A program made the translations under genes and the position numbers. DNA of 29,211 nt from positions 1 through 29,211 of the forward strand of contig URIR01000023.1 in NCBI GenBank assembly GCA_900547955.1, in the 5' to 3' direction. Positions 1 to 8,458 of the stretch are shown here, piece after piece (within the stretch, counting starts at the first letter, position 1; each line of letters opens with the position of its first letter). The notes under the pieces are model-generated. The model saw only the letters and a program-made list of their open reading frames with translations. It had not been told where the DNA came from and made no database searches. The DNA is from an uncultured Eubacteriales bacterium (GTDB lineage Bacteria; Bacillota; Clostridia; Christensenellales; QALW01).

Positions 1-19
1 CTGGGGGGCAAGCCCCCAG
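1..19. repeat. GC-rich hairpin at window edge
   Basis: A 7-bp inverted repeat, CTGGGGG (1-7) and CCCCCAG (13-19), encloses a 5-nt loop. The C-rich stretch at 34-44 resembles the C-rich tracts in other spacers of this window. The left part lies outside the window, so its role is unknown; no U-tract follows it. Confidence 0.5.
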
Positions 20-63
20 GGGCCTATTAACAGACCCCCGCCCGCTTTGCGCGTTTTATAAAC

Positions 64-118
64 TTTACTTAGATTTAACATTGGCGCATATTTGTTCTTT
101 ACAAAGGGGCAATATAAT
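64..118 (+). promoter_or_regulatory. pstS promoter with Pho-box-like repeats
   Basis: A perfect -10 hexamer TATAAT lies at 113-118. No good -35 sits 17 nt upstream, which suits an activated promoter. Direct repeats TTTACT (64-69) and TTAACA (75-80) are spaced 11 bp apart start to start, and a further TTTACA lies at 98-103. This matches the TT(A/T)ACA-type repeats with 11-bp period bound by PhoB/PhoP regulators. The operon itself encodes a PhoB-type regulator and PhoR-type kinase, so autoregulation under phosphate limitation is a reasonable inference. Confidence 0.55.
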
Positions 119-160
119 CTTAGCTGTAAACAAAAAAGAAAAATTAGAGGAGAGATAATT

Positions 161-1024
161 ATGAAGAGATTTGGTATACTGATTTCCGTGCTTCTGACCG
201 CAGCTCTGCTTTTCAGCGGATGCGCACAGCAGAGCGGAGAATTTAACGCCGATAGCGAAATAGCTACCGTAGCGCGTGAGGAAGGCTCGGGTACCCGGGG
301 CGCTTTTGTCGAGCTGATGGGCCTTGAGGACGAAGAAGGCAACGATATGACAGACACTAACGCCGATATAGCTGGAAGTACGGCGGTTATGGTTACTAAT
401 GTGGCGGGAAACCCTTATGCTATAGGCTATATTTCTCTCGGCTCCCTGAATGATACAGTTAAGGCTGTAAAAGTAGACGGAGTATCCGCTACAGTAGAGG
501 AAATTCTGGCCGGCAATTATAAAGTATCCCGTCCCTTCAATATAGCTGTTAAGCAGGACTCCTTAAGCGAAGCCGCGCAGGATTTTGTAAACTATATCCT
601 CAGTACCGAAGGCCAGGCGGTTATAGAAAAGGAAGGTTATATACCTCTTTCTGATACTAAAGCTTTTGAGGGCAAACAGCCCTCGGGCGAAGTAAGGGTT
701 TCGGGCTCTTCAAGCGTATCGCCCGTTATGGAAAAGCTTATAGAGGCTTATAAGACTGTCAATCCCAACGTAAGTATACAGCTCCAGGAAAGTGATTCCA
801 CAACCGGCATGAACGACGCTATAGAGGGCAGAAGCGATATAGGCATGGCTTCCCGTGAGCTTAAGGATAGCGAAACCGGAAGCGGCCTGACTGGCATAGT
901 TATCGCTACCGACGGTATAGCGGTAATAGTAAATAATGATAATCCGATAGAAAATCTCACCAGCGAGCAGATTAAAACCATCTTCCTCGGCGAAGCTGAG
1001 AGCTGGAAGGAATTTATGGAGTAA
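161..1024 (+). CDS. pstS: Phosphate ABC transporter substrate-binding lipoprotein, PstS-like, permuted halves
   Basis: Predicted 287-aa phosphate-binding lipoprotein feeding PstCAB. The ATG at 161 is preferred to the in-frame ATG at 92 because it follows an AGAGGAGAG Shine-Dalgarno (146-154) and opens directly with a signal peptide ending in the lipobox LFSGC (Cys at residue 20). The order of parts is unusual. Residues about 35-175 carry the REEGSGTR motif and the FILSTEGQ-type segment that normally form the second half of PstS. The VSGSSSVSPVMEKL, SDIGMASRELKD and TDGIAVIVNNDNP motifs that normally start the mature protein come last, and the protein ends at the IFLGE...SWKEF segment. Related proteins with this order exist in gut Clostridia as far as I recall. 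The gene heads the pst-pho operon, 183 nt before pstC. Confidence 0.88.
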   Translation: MKRFGILISVLLTAALLFSGCAQQSGEFNADSEIATVAREEGSGTRGAFVELMGLEDEEGNDMTDTNADIAGSTAVMVTNVAGNPYAIGYISLGSLNDTVKAVKVDGVSATVEEILAGNYKVSRPFNIAVKQDSLSEAAQDFVNYILSTEGQAVIEKEGYIPLSDTKAFEGKQPSGEVRVSGSSSVSPVMEKLIEAYKTVNPNVSIQLQESDSTTGMNDAIEGRSDIGMASRELKDSETGSGLTGIVIATDGIAVIVNNDNPIENLTSEQIKTIFLGEAESWKEFME

Positions 1025-1080
1025 ACCATAATACCATATGATATGACCCGGGCGCCGCAGGACGGCAAAAAAGCCTAGAA

Positions 1081-1167
1081 AGAGCCTTATAACGGCTCTG
1101 CTGCAAAATTAAATATCAAGCTGGCTTGCCTTTGGTCCCGCGGGGTTTGGAAATGCATCCCCGCGGG
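1081..1167 (+). other. Two stem-loops in the pstS-pstC spacer
   Basis: Two hairpins lie between pstS and pstC: AGAGCC/GGCTCT (1081-1086 with 1094-1099) and a perfect 9-bp CCCGCGGGG/CCCCGCGGG stem (1137-1145 with 1159-1167). Neither is followed by a strong T-run. They are more likely mRNA-processing or stabilising structures, or partial attenuators that favour pstS expression over the membrane genes, than full terminators. That role is inferred. Confidence 0.45.
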
Positions 1168-1207
1168 CTTTGGCGAATAAAAGCTTCTGACATTATTATT
1201 TTAAACG

Positions 1208-2071
1208 GTGATAGCTATGTATTCAAGTAAATTCAAGGAAACTGCTATGCGGATAGTGTTTTTAATTTCCGCGTGCGTATCCATTATCGCAGTAGTGCTT
1301 ATATGCGTGTTTCTGTTTGTCAACGGTGTGCCCGCTATGGCGGAAATAGGTTTCTTTGATTTTCTCCTGGGCGAAACCTGGCGCCCTACAAGCGATATAT
1401 ACGGCATAATGCCTATGATTCTGGGAAGTATCTACGTTACTGCCGGAGCTATAATAGTGGGCGTTCCTCTGGGCCTGCTTACCGCGGTCTTTATGGCCTA
1501 TTTCTGCCCGCCTAAGCTTTATAAGGTGCTTAAGCCTGCCGTAGAACTGCTCGCGGGTATCCCTTCGGTTGTGTACGGGTTCTTTGGATTGGTGGTTATG
1601 GTGCCATTGATACGCACTACCCTGGGCGGCAGAGGGACAAGCATGCTTACCGCTTCATTGCTGCTAGGGATTATGATTCTCCCTACTATTATCGGAGTGA
1701 GCGAATCAGCTATCCGTGCCGTACCCCGCAGCTATTATGAAGGCTCTCTGGCTCTGGGAGCCACTAAAGAGCGCAGCGTGTTCTTTTCTGTGCTTCCCGC
1801 AGCTAAGTCGGGCGTGCTGGCCGCCGTAGTGCTGGGCATAGGCCGCGCTATAGGCGAAACAATGGCCGTTATAATGGTCGCCGGCAATCAGGCCCGTATG
1901 CCCGACGGGCTGCTGGAGGGAGTGCGTACCCTTACGGCTAATATAGTCATGGAAATGGGCTATGCGCAGGATTTGCACAGGGAAGCCCTAATTGCCACGG
2001 CCGTAGTGCTCTTCGTATTTATCCTTATAATAAATCTTAGCCTGTCCCTGCTGAGAAAGAGGTCTAAATAG
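1208..2071 (+). CDS. pstC: Phosphate ABC transporter permease PstC
   Basis: One of the two membrane subunits of the PstSCAB high-affinity phosphate importer. The 287-aa protein has about six hydrophobic segments, the first at residues about 13-35. The cytoplasmic EAA-type coupling loop reads SYYEGSLALGATKERSVF and is followed by GIGRAIGETMAV, a signature of PstC/PstA. The start is uncertain: GTG at 1208, ATG at 1217 and ATG at 1247 are all in frame, none of the first two has a clear Shine-Dalgarno, and the third has a weak AAGGAA upstream but would remove part of the usual N-terminus. pstA begins one base after the stop. Confidence 0.93.
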   Translation: MIAMYSSKFKETAMRIVFLISACVSIIAVVLICVFLFVNGVPAMAEIGFFDFLLGETWRPTSDIYGIMPMILGSIYVTAGAIIVGVPLGLLTAVFMAYFCPPKLYKVLKPAVELLAGIPSVVYGFFGLVVMVPLIRTTLGGRGTSMLTASLLLGIMILPTIIGVSESAIRAVPRSYYEGSLALGATKERSVFFSVLPAAKSGVLAAVVLGIGRAIGETMAVIMVAGNQARMPDGLLEGVRTLTANIVMEMGYAQDLHREALIATAVVLFVFILIINLSLSLLRKRSK

Positions 2072-2072
2072 T

Positions 2073-2918
2073 ATGAATATAAAATATAAGAAATCTGTCC
2101 TCTCCATAATTCTCCGGACGCTGGTAATTGTAGCCGCATGCATTACCGGCGGTACTCTGCTTTATATAGTAGGCTATATATTGATAAACGGCATTCCGCA
2201 TTTGAGTCCCGAGCTGTTTAGCTGGGAATATAATTCGGAAAATTTAAGTATGCTGCCCTCTATAATCAATACCCTTATAATTACGGCGCTGTCTCTGATT
2301 ATAGCCGTCCCTCTTGGTATTTTTTCAGCGATATATCTTGTTGAATATGCTAAAAGAGGCAATAAGCTTGTGGGCGTTATCCGAATTACTGCCGAAACCC
2401 TTTCGGGCATACCTTCCATAGTATATGGGCTTTTCGGCATGCTGTTCTTTGTTACCGCTTTGAATATGGATTATTCCATACTGGCCGGCTCGCTGACTAT
2501 GTGCATAATGATTCTTCCCCTTATAATGCGCACGACGGAGGAGGCGCTTAAGTCTGTGCCTGATATATACCGCGAGGGCAGCTTCGGACTGGGCGCGGGC
2601 CGTCTGCGCACGGTATTCCGCGTCGTACTCCCTTCGGCCGTGCCCGGCATCCTTGCGGGCGTCATTCTAAGCATAGGGCGCATAGTGGGGGAAACGGCGG
2701 CCCTGATATATACCGCTGGCACCTTTGCCGATATTCCTGAGAGCATAATGGATTCGGGACGCACCCTTTCGGTGCATATGTATACTCTTTCCCGCGAGGG
2801 CCTGCATATAGACCAAACGTACGCTACGGCTGTGGTGCTCCTGATTGTGGTAATACTTATTAATTCTCTGTCCGCCTTGGTGGCTAAAAGAATAACAAAA
2901 AGGAGAGGGGAAGCATGA
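2073..2918 (+). CDS. pstA: Phosphate ABC transporter permease PstA
   Basis: Second membrane subunit of the phosphate importer, 281 aa, with about six predicted membrane helices. The first helix is at residues about 10-35. The coupling-loop region reads DIYREGSFGLGAGRLRTVF followed by ILSIGRIVGETAALIYTAG, matching PstA. The gene starts 1 nt after the pstC stop, with an AAAGAGG-like Shine-Dalgarno inside the end of pstC. Its own stop overlaps the pstB start by 4 nt (ATGA). This tight packing indicates translational coupling so that PstC, PstA and PstB are made together. Confidence 0.93.
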   Translation: MNIKYKKSVLSIILRTLVIVAACITGGTLLYIVGYILINGIPHLSPELFSWEYNSENLSMLPSIINTLIITALSLIIAVPLGIFSAIYLVEYAKRGNKLVGVIRITAETLSGIPSIVYGLFGMLFFVTALNMDYSILAGSLTMCIMILPLIMRTTEEALKSVPDIYREGSFGLGAGRLRTVFRVVLPSAVPGILAGVILSIGRIVGETAALIYTAGTFADIPESIMDSGRTLSVHMYTLSREGLHIDQTYATAVVLLIVVILINSLSALVAKRITKRRGEA

Positions 2919-3661
2919 AAATACAAGTTAGCAATCTAGACCTGTTTTACGGCAGCTTTCAGGCGCTCAAAAATATCAATCTGGATATTGAAGAAAATCA
3001 GATAACCGCTTTTATAGGCCCGTCCGGCTGCGGCAAGAGCACGCTGCTGAAAACCCTGAACAGAATGAACGATCTGGTGGAGGGCTGCCGCATAAACGGC
3101 CGTGTTACGCTGGACGGAGCGGATATATATAAGGACCTGGATGTAAATCATCTCCGCAAGCGGGTGGGTATGGTGTTTCAGAAGCCCAATCCCTTTCCCA
3201 TGAGCGTATACGACAATATAGCCTACGGGCCGCGCACCCATGGCATACGCTCTAAGGCCAAGCTGGACGATATAGTGGAGCGTTCCTTAAAAAGCGCGGC
3301 TATTTGGGAGGAGGTAAAGGACAGGCTCAAGAAAAGCGCGCTGGGGCTTTCAGGCGGACAGCAGCAGAGATTATGCATAGCCCGGGCTTTGGCGGTAGAG
3401 CCTGAAGTGCTGCTTATGGACGAGCCTACCAGCGCTTTGGACCCCATCTCCACTTCCAGAATAGAGGACCTTGCGGTTGAATTAAAAAAGAGTTATACTA
3501 TAGTCATAGTTACGCATAATATGCAGCAGGCGGCCAGAATATCCGATAAAACTGCGTTTTTCCTGCTGGGCGAAATAGTAGAGTACGCTGACACCGAAAG
3601 CCTGTTTTCAGTACCTAAGGATAAGCGTACCGAAGATTATATAACGGGGAGGTTCGGCTGA
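2915..3661 (+). CDS. pstB: Phosphate ABC transporter ATPase PstB
   Basis: The 248-aa ATPase powers phosphate import through PstCA at the inner face of the membrane. Walker A is GPSGCGKST at residues 35-43. The Q-loop region reads GMVFQKPNPFPMSVYDNIAYGPR, and the FPMS(V/I)YDN segment is characteristic of PstB. The ABC signature LSGGQ is at 145-149, Walker B LLMDEPTSALDP follows, and the H-loop reads VTHNMQQA. Length is normal for the family. The start codon overlaps the pstA stop (ATGA) behind a strong AGGAGAGGGGAAG, and the TGA stop overlaps the phoU ATG (TGATG). Confidence 0.96.
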   Translation: MKIQVSNLDLFYGSFQALKNINLDIEENQITAFIGPSGCGKSTLLKTLNRMNDLVEGCRINGRVTLDGADIYKDLDVNHLRKRVGMVFQKPNPFPMSVYDNIAYGPRTHGIRSKAKLDDIVERSLKSAAIWEEVKDRLKKSALGLSGGQQQRLCIARALAVEPEVLLMDEPTSALDPISTSRIEDLAVELKKSYTIVIVTHNMQQAARISDKTAFFLLGEIVEYADTESLFSVPKDKRTEDYITGRFG

Positions 3662-4320
3662 TGAGAAATAGGTTTGACCAGGAGCTGGATAAGCTTAATA
3701 CCGAGCTTATAGAAATGGGCGCGCTCTGCGAGGAGGCTATTTTTTCGGCCGCGCGCGCGCTGGCCGAAAAAAATAAGGCGCTGATAAAGCACACGTTTGA
3801 TATAGAAGAGGAGATAGACCGCAAGGAAAATGAAATTGAAAGCCTGTGTCTTAAGCTTCTGCTTAAGCAGCAGCCTGTAGCGCGCGATTTGCGGCTTATC
3901 TCCTCTGCGCTTAAAATGATAACCGATATGGAACGCATAGGAGACCAGGCCCGCGATATTGCCGAAATAACCGGATTTGCAGACCTGGCGGGCAGAGAGC
4001 TGGAGGACATTAAGAAAATGGCTTCGGCTACGGGAAAGATGGTCACCAGCAGCATAGAGGCCTTTGTGCGCCGGGAATTAGATATGGCTCAGAAGGTAAT
4101 AGCCTCGGATGATATTGTGGACGGGCTGTTTAATGCGGTTAAAAATGAATTGATACTTATGATAAACGACGACATAAAAAACGGCGAGTACGCTATGGAT
4201 ATGCTTATGATAGCCAAATATCTTGAACGTATAGGAGACCATGCGGTTAATATAGCCGAATGGGTGGAATTTTCCATAACCGGCTCTCACCGCAATGACA
4301 GCGAGGCGGGAAATATATGA
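3661..4320 (+). CDS. phoU: Phosphate signalling regulator PhoU
   Basis: The 219-aa PhoU protein links the state of the Pst transporter to the PhoR kinase and represses signalling when phosphate is plentiful. It forms two similar three-helix bundles, each with the metal-binding signature of the family: ERIGDQARDIAE in the first half and ERIGDHAVNIAE in the second. The gene is embedded in the operon with 1-nt overlap to pstB upstream and a 4-nt ATGA overlap to the response regulator downstream, so transporter, PhoU and two-component system are made from one transcript. Confidence 0.95.
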   Translation: MRNRFDQELDKLNTELIEMGALCEEAIFSAARALAEKNKALIKHTFDIEEEIDRKENEIESLCLKLLLKQQPVARDLRLISSALKMITDMERIGDQARDIAEITGFADLAGRELEDIKKMASATGKMVTSSIEAFVRRELDMAQKVIASDDIVDGLFNAVKNELILMINDDIKNGEYAMDMLMIAKYLERIGDHAVNIAEWVEFSITGSHRNDSEAGNI

Positions 4321-5003
4321 TTTACTGCGTAGAGGACGATCCCGGTATAAGGGAGCTGATTGTTTATACCCTTAACCATTCGGGCTTTGAGGCGAAGGGC
4401 TTTGAACGCGGAGAGGATTTATTTCCTGCCTTGAAGGTATGCCGGCCCCAGCTTATACTTTTGGACGTTATGCTTCCGGGCGAGGACGGAATAACCATTC
4501 TTAAGCGTATAAAGGCAGGGGGCAATTCGGTGCCGGTTATTATGGTTACGGCTAAAAGCGCCGAATATGATAAAGTGGTCGGGCTGGACTGCGGGGCGGA
4601 CGATTATATAACCAAGCCGTTCGGCATGATGGAGCTGCTTTCCAGAATAAGGGCGGTGCTGCGGCGCTGCGCGCCTTTAAAAAGTATTATCGCTATGGGC
4701 GGCGTGGTTGTGGATAATGAAGCTCATACTGTGACAGTTAAGGGCAAGCCGGTGGAATTGACGTACAAGGAATTTGAATTGCTGCGCTGCCTTATGGAAA
4801 ACCCCGGCAAGGTGTTTACGCGAGACATGCTCTTGGAGCGCATATGGGGCTATGATTTCGGCGGCGAGACGCGGACTGTGGACGTGCATGTGCGCACGCT
4901 CAGGCAGAAATTAGATGGAGCGGATATAGTTAAAACTATAAGAGGCGTGGGCTACAGCGCGCGCCTGGAGGAGGAGCAGGATGAGAAAACGATTTCTACG
5001 TAA
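4317..5003 (+). CDS. phoB: OmpR/PhoB-family response regulator
   Basis: The 228-aa DNA-binding response regulator has a receiver domain at residues 1-115. Acidic residues are at E6, D7 and D8, the phospho-acceptor is D50 (LLDVMLPG), and the switch residues are T78 and K100 (TKPF). The C-terminal winged helix runs from about 125 to 222, with ELTYKEFELLRCLMENPG and TVDVHVRTLRQKL typical of OmpR/PhoB proteins. The position directly after phoU, and the kinase gene overlapping its 3' end by 23 nt, support a PhoB/PhoP role in phosphate starvation. It most likely binds the repeats upstream of pstS; that is inferred. The symbol could equally be phoP in Firmicutes usage. Confidence 0.92.
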   Translation: MIYCVEDDPGIRELIVYTLNHSGFEAKGFERGEDLFPALKVCRPQLILLDVMLPGEDGITILKRIKAGGNSVPVIMVTAKSAEYDKVVGLDCGADDYITKPFGMMELLSRIRAVLRRCAPLKSIIAMGGVVVDNEAHTVTVKGKPVELTYKEFELLRCLMENPGKVFTRDMLLERIWGYDFGGETRTVDVHVRTLRQKLDGADIVKTIRGVGYSARLEEEQDEKTIST

Positions 5004-6624
5004 TATTTTTTTGCTTTCCGCTTTTGTTATAATAGTTACTGCGGTATTGGTCAGCAGCGTGATATACAGACAGTTTTATGAGGAAATGCAGCTGGAGGTA
5101 CGCCAGGAGGCGGAACGGATTTCGCAGGACCGGGAATTGGATTTAACTACCACCAGCGGACGGAGGGTTACGCATATTGCGCCGGACGGCCGGGTTTTAT
5201 ACGACAGCGAGGCACAGGCTGAGGATATGGAGAACCATATGGAGCGGGAGGAAATTAAGGAAGCCTTTGCTTCGGGCGAGGGGGAGGCCTCGCGCCTTTC
5301 GGCTACTTTAGGCATACAAACCTATTATTATGCCGTGCGCCTTGAGGACGGGAGCGTTATAAGGGTGGCGCAGAGCACCGAGAGCAGCCTGTCTACGCTG
5401 CTGGGCTGCGTACCCTATGTGATATTAATAATGGTTTTGGTGTTTTTGGCTGCGATAGGAATAGGGCGAGCGCAGGTTAAAAGAATTGTGGAGCCTATAA
5501 ACAGTATGAATTTGGAGGAACCTCTTTCAAATGATATTTATGAGGAATTTGCGCCTTTGCTGGCCAGGCTGCAGAAGCAAAAGGAGCAATTAAGCGCTCA
5601 GATGGCGGAATTGAACAGCAGGCGGGAGGAATTAGCCTCAATAACCAGCAATATGAACGAGGGTCTGGTGGTGCTGGATAAAAAGGGCTTGGTGCTCTCT
5701 ATAAATAACAGCGCCCGCAGGATATTCAATTGCGACAACCAGGAGGTGCTGGGATGCCATTATGTTTCGCTAAACCGCGGCATGCCCTTTAAGGAGGCGG
5801 CTGAAAAGGCGCTTTTGGGAATGCGCGGAGACTGCGTTGCTGAATTGGACGGCCGTACCTATGAGCTTTTTTCAGCGCCTATTATGGAGAACGGCGAGAC
5901 TGCCGGCGCGGTTATGCTGGTAATGGATATTACTGAAAAAGCGGAGGCCGAGCAGAGGCGCAGAGAATTTACCGCTAACGTATCCCATGAATTGAAAACT
6001 CCCCTCACCTGTATAATGGGCTATGCCGAGCTGTTAAAGGAGCGCATGGCTTCGGGCCGGGACGGCGTTGAATTTGCCGCTAAGCTTTATAATGAGGCGA
6101 GCAGGCTGCTCAGCCTTATTGAGGACATAATTAAGCTTTCTCATATAGACGAAGGGCAGGAGCTTAATAAGGAACGGGTAAATTTAATGGAATTGGCTCT
6201 TGAGGCGGAAAGAGCGCTGGCTGAAAAAGCGGAAAAAGCAGAGGTGACTATTGAAGTTAATGGAAGCGAAGCGTTTGTTTTAGGTTCCAGACCGCTTTTA
6301 TACGAATTGGCTTACAATCTTTTAGATAATGCTATTAAGTATAATAAAAAGGGTGGAAAAGTAACTGTTTTGGTAACTGACGACGGACGGGGGCCGGTAT
6401 TCAGCGTACAGGATACGGGCATAGGCATAGCGCCTGAATTTCAGGACAGAGTTTTTGAGCGCTTTTACCGGGTGGATAAGAGCAGGTCGCGGGAAACGGG
6501 CGGAACGGGGCTGGGTTTAGCCATTGTTAAAAATGCTGCGGCTCAGCATGGCGCCGAGGTAACGTTAGAGAGCGCGCCGGGGATTGGTTCGGTGTTTTCT
6601 GTGCATTTTAAGGCGGAAAAATAA
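4981..6624 (+). CDS. phoR: PhoR-type sensor histidine kinase
   Basis: The 547-aa membrane kinase is the likely partner of the preceding regulator. Membrane helices are at residues about 9-29 and 140-162, bracketing an extracytoplasmic sensing domain of about 110 residues. A PAS domain at about 220-315 starts ITSNMNEGLVVLDKKGLVL. The HisKA segment FTANVSHELKTPL has the phospho-accepting His at 336. The ATPase domain shows the N box LLDNAIKYN, G1 box DTGIGIAPEF, F box FERFYRVDKSRSR and G2 box GGTGLGLAI. The start lies inside the regulator gene (23-nt overlap) with a GGAGGAGCAG Shine-Dalgarno. The TAA stop is the first base pairs of a 33-bp inverted repeat. Confidence 0.92.
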   Translation: MRKRFLRNIFLLSAFVIIVTAVLVSSVIYRQFYEEMQLEVRQEAERISQDRELDLTTTSGRRVTHIAPDGRVLYDSEAQAEDMENHMEREEIKEAFASGEGEASRLSATLGIQTYYYAVRLEDGSVIRVAQSTESSLSTLLGCVPYVILIMVLVFLAAIGIGRAQVKRIVEPINSMNLEEPLSNDIYEEFAPLLARLQKQKEQLSAQMAELNSRREELASITSNMNEGLVVLDKKGLVLSINNSARRIFNCDNQEVLGCHYVSLNRGMPFKEAAEKALLGMRGDCVAELDGRTYELFSAPIMENGETAGAVMLVMDITEKAEAEQRRREFTANVSHELKTPLTCIMGYAELLKERMASGRDGVEFAAKLYNEASRLLSLIEDIIKLSHIDEGQELNKERVNLMELALEAERALAEKAEKAEVTIEVNGSEAFVLGSRPLLYELAYNLLDNAIKYNKKGGKVTVLVTDDGRGPVFSVQDTGIGIAPEFQDRVFERFYRVDKSRSRETGGTGLGLAIVKNAAAQHGAEVTLESAPGIGSVFSVHFKAEK

Positions 6625-6717
6625 CTGAGCGTTCGCAAAAAATTAAAGCCCCGCGGCCTAAAGGCCGCGAACGCCGCCGCCCCCCGGGGCTTTAATTTTT
6701 TGCGAACGCTCAGTTAT
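6621..6717. terminator. 33-bp perfect inverted repeat, likely bidirectional terminator
   Basis: The arms at 6621-6653 and 6685-6717 are perfectly complementary over 33 bp. The 31-nt interior contains a second hairpin, GCGGCC/GGCCGC (6653-6658 with 6663-6668). Each arm carries an A6/T6 run next to a GC-rich core (GCCCCG), so transcripts from either strand make a stem followed by U-rich sequence. It lies exactly between the convergent phoR and M1 peptidase genes and includes the phoR stop codon. The arm length is far beyond what termination requires. Confidence 0.85.
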
Positions 6718-6725
6718 TTCAGTAT

Positions 6726-8231
6726 TTAATTCAATACAACCTTGCCTGAAAGCCACGATTCAATAATTTTGTCTACGGGAATATTGGTCTGAGCTTTAAA
6801 AGCGGCGATATATTGGTCCGTGTTTATGGTTTTAAACTGATATTCGCTTTGCAGACTTTTCAGGGCCTTAAAGAAAGCTTCATCTCCAATCTGCTGATTT
6901 AGGGTATCCAGCATAAGGGCGGTTTTGCTGTAAACCATGGTTTCGTATGCCAGGTAGTCCTCAAACTGATTTACCGGTTTATTTATAGTCATATCCAGTT
7001 CAGTATGCCGCTGGTTAAGCTCGGCCATGGCAAAACGGTAATTGTTGGATATATAGTAATTAAAGTAGGTACGGTAATCCTCGGGAGTTTTGGTCTTTTT
7101 ATAGTACACCATAGTAGAATATTCGGCTAGTCCTTCGTCTATGAAGGCTTCGCTTACCTGGTTGTTGCCTACGGTGCCGTACCACCATTGATGCGCCGTT
7201 TCATGCACTACCACATGCTCCAGAGTTAGCAGATTTTGTAGCTTATAAAACTGCTTGTTTATAAATACTATGTTGGGAAATTCCATGCCCCCTATGAAAA
7301 AGTCTGATTCGGCTACGGTATATTGAGGATATGGATATTCCCCGTAAAGCTCATTGAAGATTTTAACGGCGCTTACGGCAAAGTCAAGCGCTTTTTTGCC
7401 TGTTTCTTCCTCAGTAAAATATGAATAGACTATTGTGTTGCCTACCTGCTCGCTCAGGAGCTTATAGTTAGTACTGAAAGCGCAGGCAAAGTCCCGGACG
7501 TTGTCCGCTTGGATATTCCATACCGTTTTCAAAGGATTGGACTGGTCCTTTTTAGTTATAACGCCCGTTGAAGCCAGGGTATATTCCTGGGGCAGGGTAA
7601 GGGATACCTCGTACAGCGCTGATTCACTAAAGAATGGGTCGCCTGTGGAATAGTATGGGTTTTTAACGAATCCTTCGTCGTAGCCGCATACTATTGGATA
7701 CCAGTTGCCCAGATTAACGCCGAAATCAGAATAGCCGAAACGCCCGGACGCGTTGGGCAGGGTTATTGTGAAATCCATCTCCAGCTTTACCGACCTGTTT
7801 TTATTTAGCTTGGGTATTTTGACGTTTAATATCTGATTGTTTTCTTCCAGGCCGGTCTGTGCTTCTTTGCCGTTGGCTTTTATGTTGGTGACTTCTATTC
7901 CTCCTGCGCTGAACCCGTTAGGATAAGCCAGTTCCATCCATTCCTGGGGAAATGGTGCGTTTTCCTGCGAGGCAAAGGCGTTTGGATAAAGATGCAGGCT
8001 AAGGCTGTCCAGCGCCGTTCCCGTTTGATTCAAATAATTAAGCGTCATGCTTCCTCTTAAGACATGAGTAGAGGGGGAGTATTCCGCTTGAATTTGATAA
8101 GTACTTTTCTTTGCATCCCGTGTGGGCGAACCGCTGGGGAGCAGCATTACCGTCAGTACGATTACAAGTATGACTGCCGCGGCCGCGGCAAGCCAGATAC
8201 GAGTTCTTTTGTCCTTAAGGGAAATTCTCAT
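6726..8231 (-). CDS. M1-family metallopeptidase, membrane-anchored
   Basis: The 501-aa gluzincin aminopeptidase of the M1 family is predicted to be held at the outside of the membrane by an uncleaved N-terminal helix (residues about 11-31, charged RIW before, SPTRDAKKS after). The substrate-exopeptidase motif is GGMEFPN (314-320), the counterpart of GxMEN. The zinc site is HETAH (H343, E344, H347) with the third ligand E366 in FIDEGLAEY, the exact HExxH-x18-E spacing. A N-terminal beta-rich domain precedes the catalytic one. The protein is shorter than full M1 enzymes because the C-terminal helical domain is absent or minimal. The start has a good GGAGGG Shine-Dalgarno. It is monocistronic and convergent with phoR. 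Confidence 0.88.
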   Translation of the reverse strand: MRISLKDKRTRIWLAAAAAVILVIVLTVMLLPSGSPTRDAKKSTYQIQAEYSPSTHVLRGSMTLNYLNQTGTALDSLSLHLYPNAFASQENAPFPQEWMELAYPNGFSAGGIEVTNIKANGKEAQTGLEENNQILNVKIPKLNKNRSVKLEMDFTITLPNASGRFGYSDFGVNLGNWYPIVCGYDEGFVKNPYYSTGDPFFSESALYEVSLTLPQEYTLASTGVITKKDQSNPLKTVWNIQADNVRDFACAFSTNYKLLSEQVGNTIVYSYFTEEETGKKALDFAVSAVKIFNELYGEYPYPQYTVAESDFFIGGMEFPNIVFINKQFYKLQNLLTLEHVVVHETAHQWWYGTVGNNQVSEAFIDEGLAEYSTMVYYKKTKTPEDYRTYFNYYISNNYRFAMAELNQRHTELDMTINKPVNQFEDYLAYETMVYSKTALMLDTLNQQIGDEAFFKALKSLQSEYQFKTINTDQYIAAFKAQTNIPVDKIIESWLSGKVVLN

Positions 8232-8340
8232 ATTATTGCCCTCCGGATTAAGAATTGTTTTATATATATGTTCGGACGAGACAAAACATGCTTTTGGGTT
8301 TTTGAAGAGGAGCTTTTTATTTGACAGAAGAAATTGTAAG

Positions 8341-8365
8341 CCTGCGGCGCATTAAGCGCCGCAGG
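8341..8365. repeat. 10-bp GC-rich hairpin
   Basis: CCTGCGGCGC (8341-8350) pairs perfectly with GCGCCGCAGG (8356-8365) around an ATTAA loop. A GGAGG/CCTCC mini-stem follows at 8371-8383. It belongs to the set of intergenic hairpins seen throughout the first 26.6 kb and has no gene-specific position that would assign a role. Confidence 0.6.
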
Positions 8366-8370
8366 AAAAA

Positions 8371-8458
8371 GGAGGGCGCCTCCCGGTTAATGGATTCTAC
8401 GAGGCTGATTGAGCCACAGCGGCTTTTTTTGTTTTATGAATTATTTTCCAGGCGCCCG
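8371..8458. repeat. GGGCGCC-70 nt-GGCGCCC unit, copy A
   Basis: GGAGGGCGCC (8371-8380) and GGCGCCCG (8451-8458) are inverted 7-bp arms separated by exactly 70 nt. A second unit with the same arms and the same 70-nt spacing lies at 16674-16761; interiors differ. Inside this copy are small stems such as GGCT/AGCC (8403-8414), and a T7 run lies at 8423-8430. It could be a structured RNA or a degenerate mobile repeat. It is not a tRNA: there is no T-loop consensus. Confidence 0.35.

Noticed and set aside
92..160. Start of pstS at the first ATG.
   Set aside because: It would put 23 charged residues before the signal peptide; the ATG at 161 has the ribosome site and signal start.
8371..8458. Possible tRNA or tRNA-like gene (7-bp end stems, 84 nt).
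   Set aside because: There is no T-loop TTCRANNC, no TA after the acceptor stem and no cloverleaf; the second copy shares only the arms.
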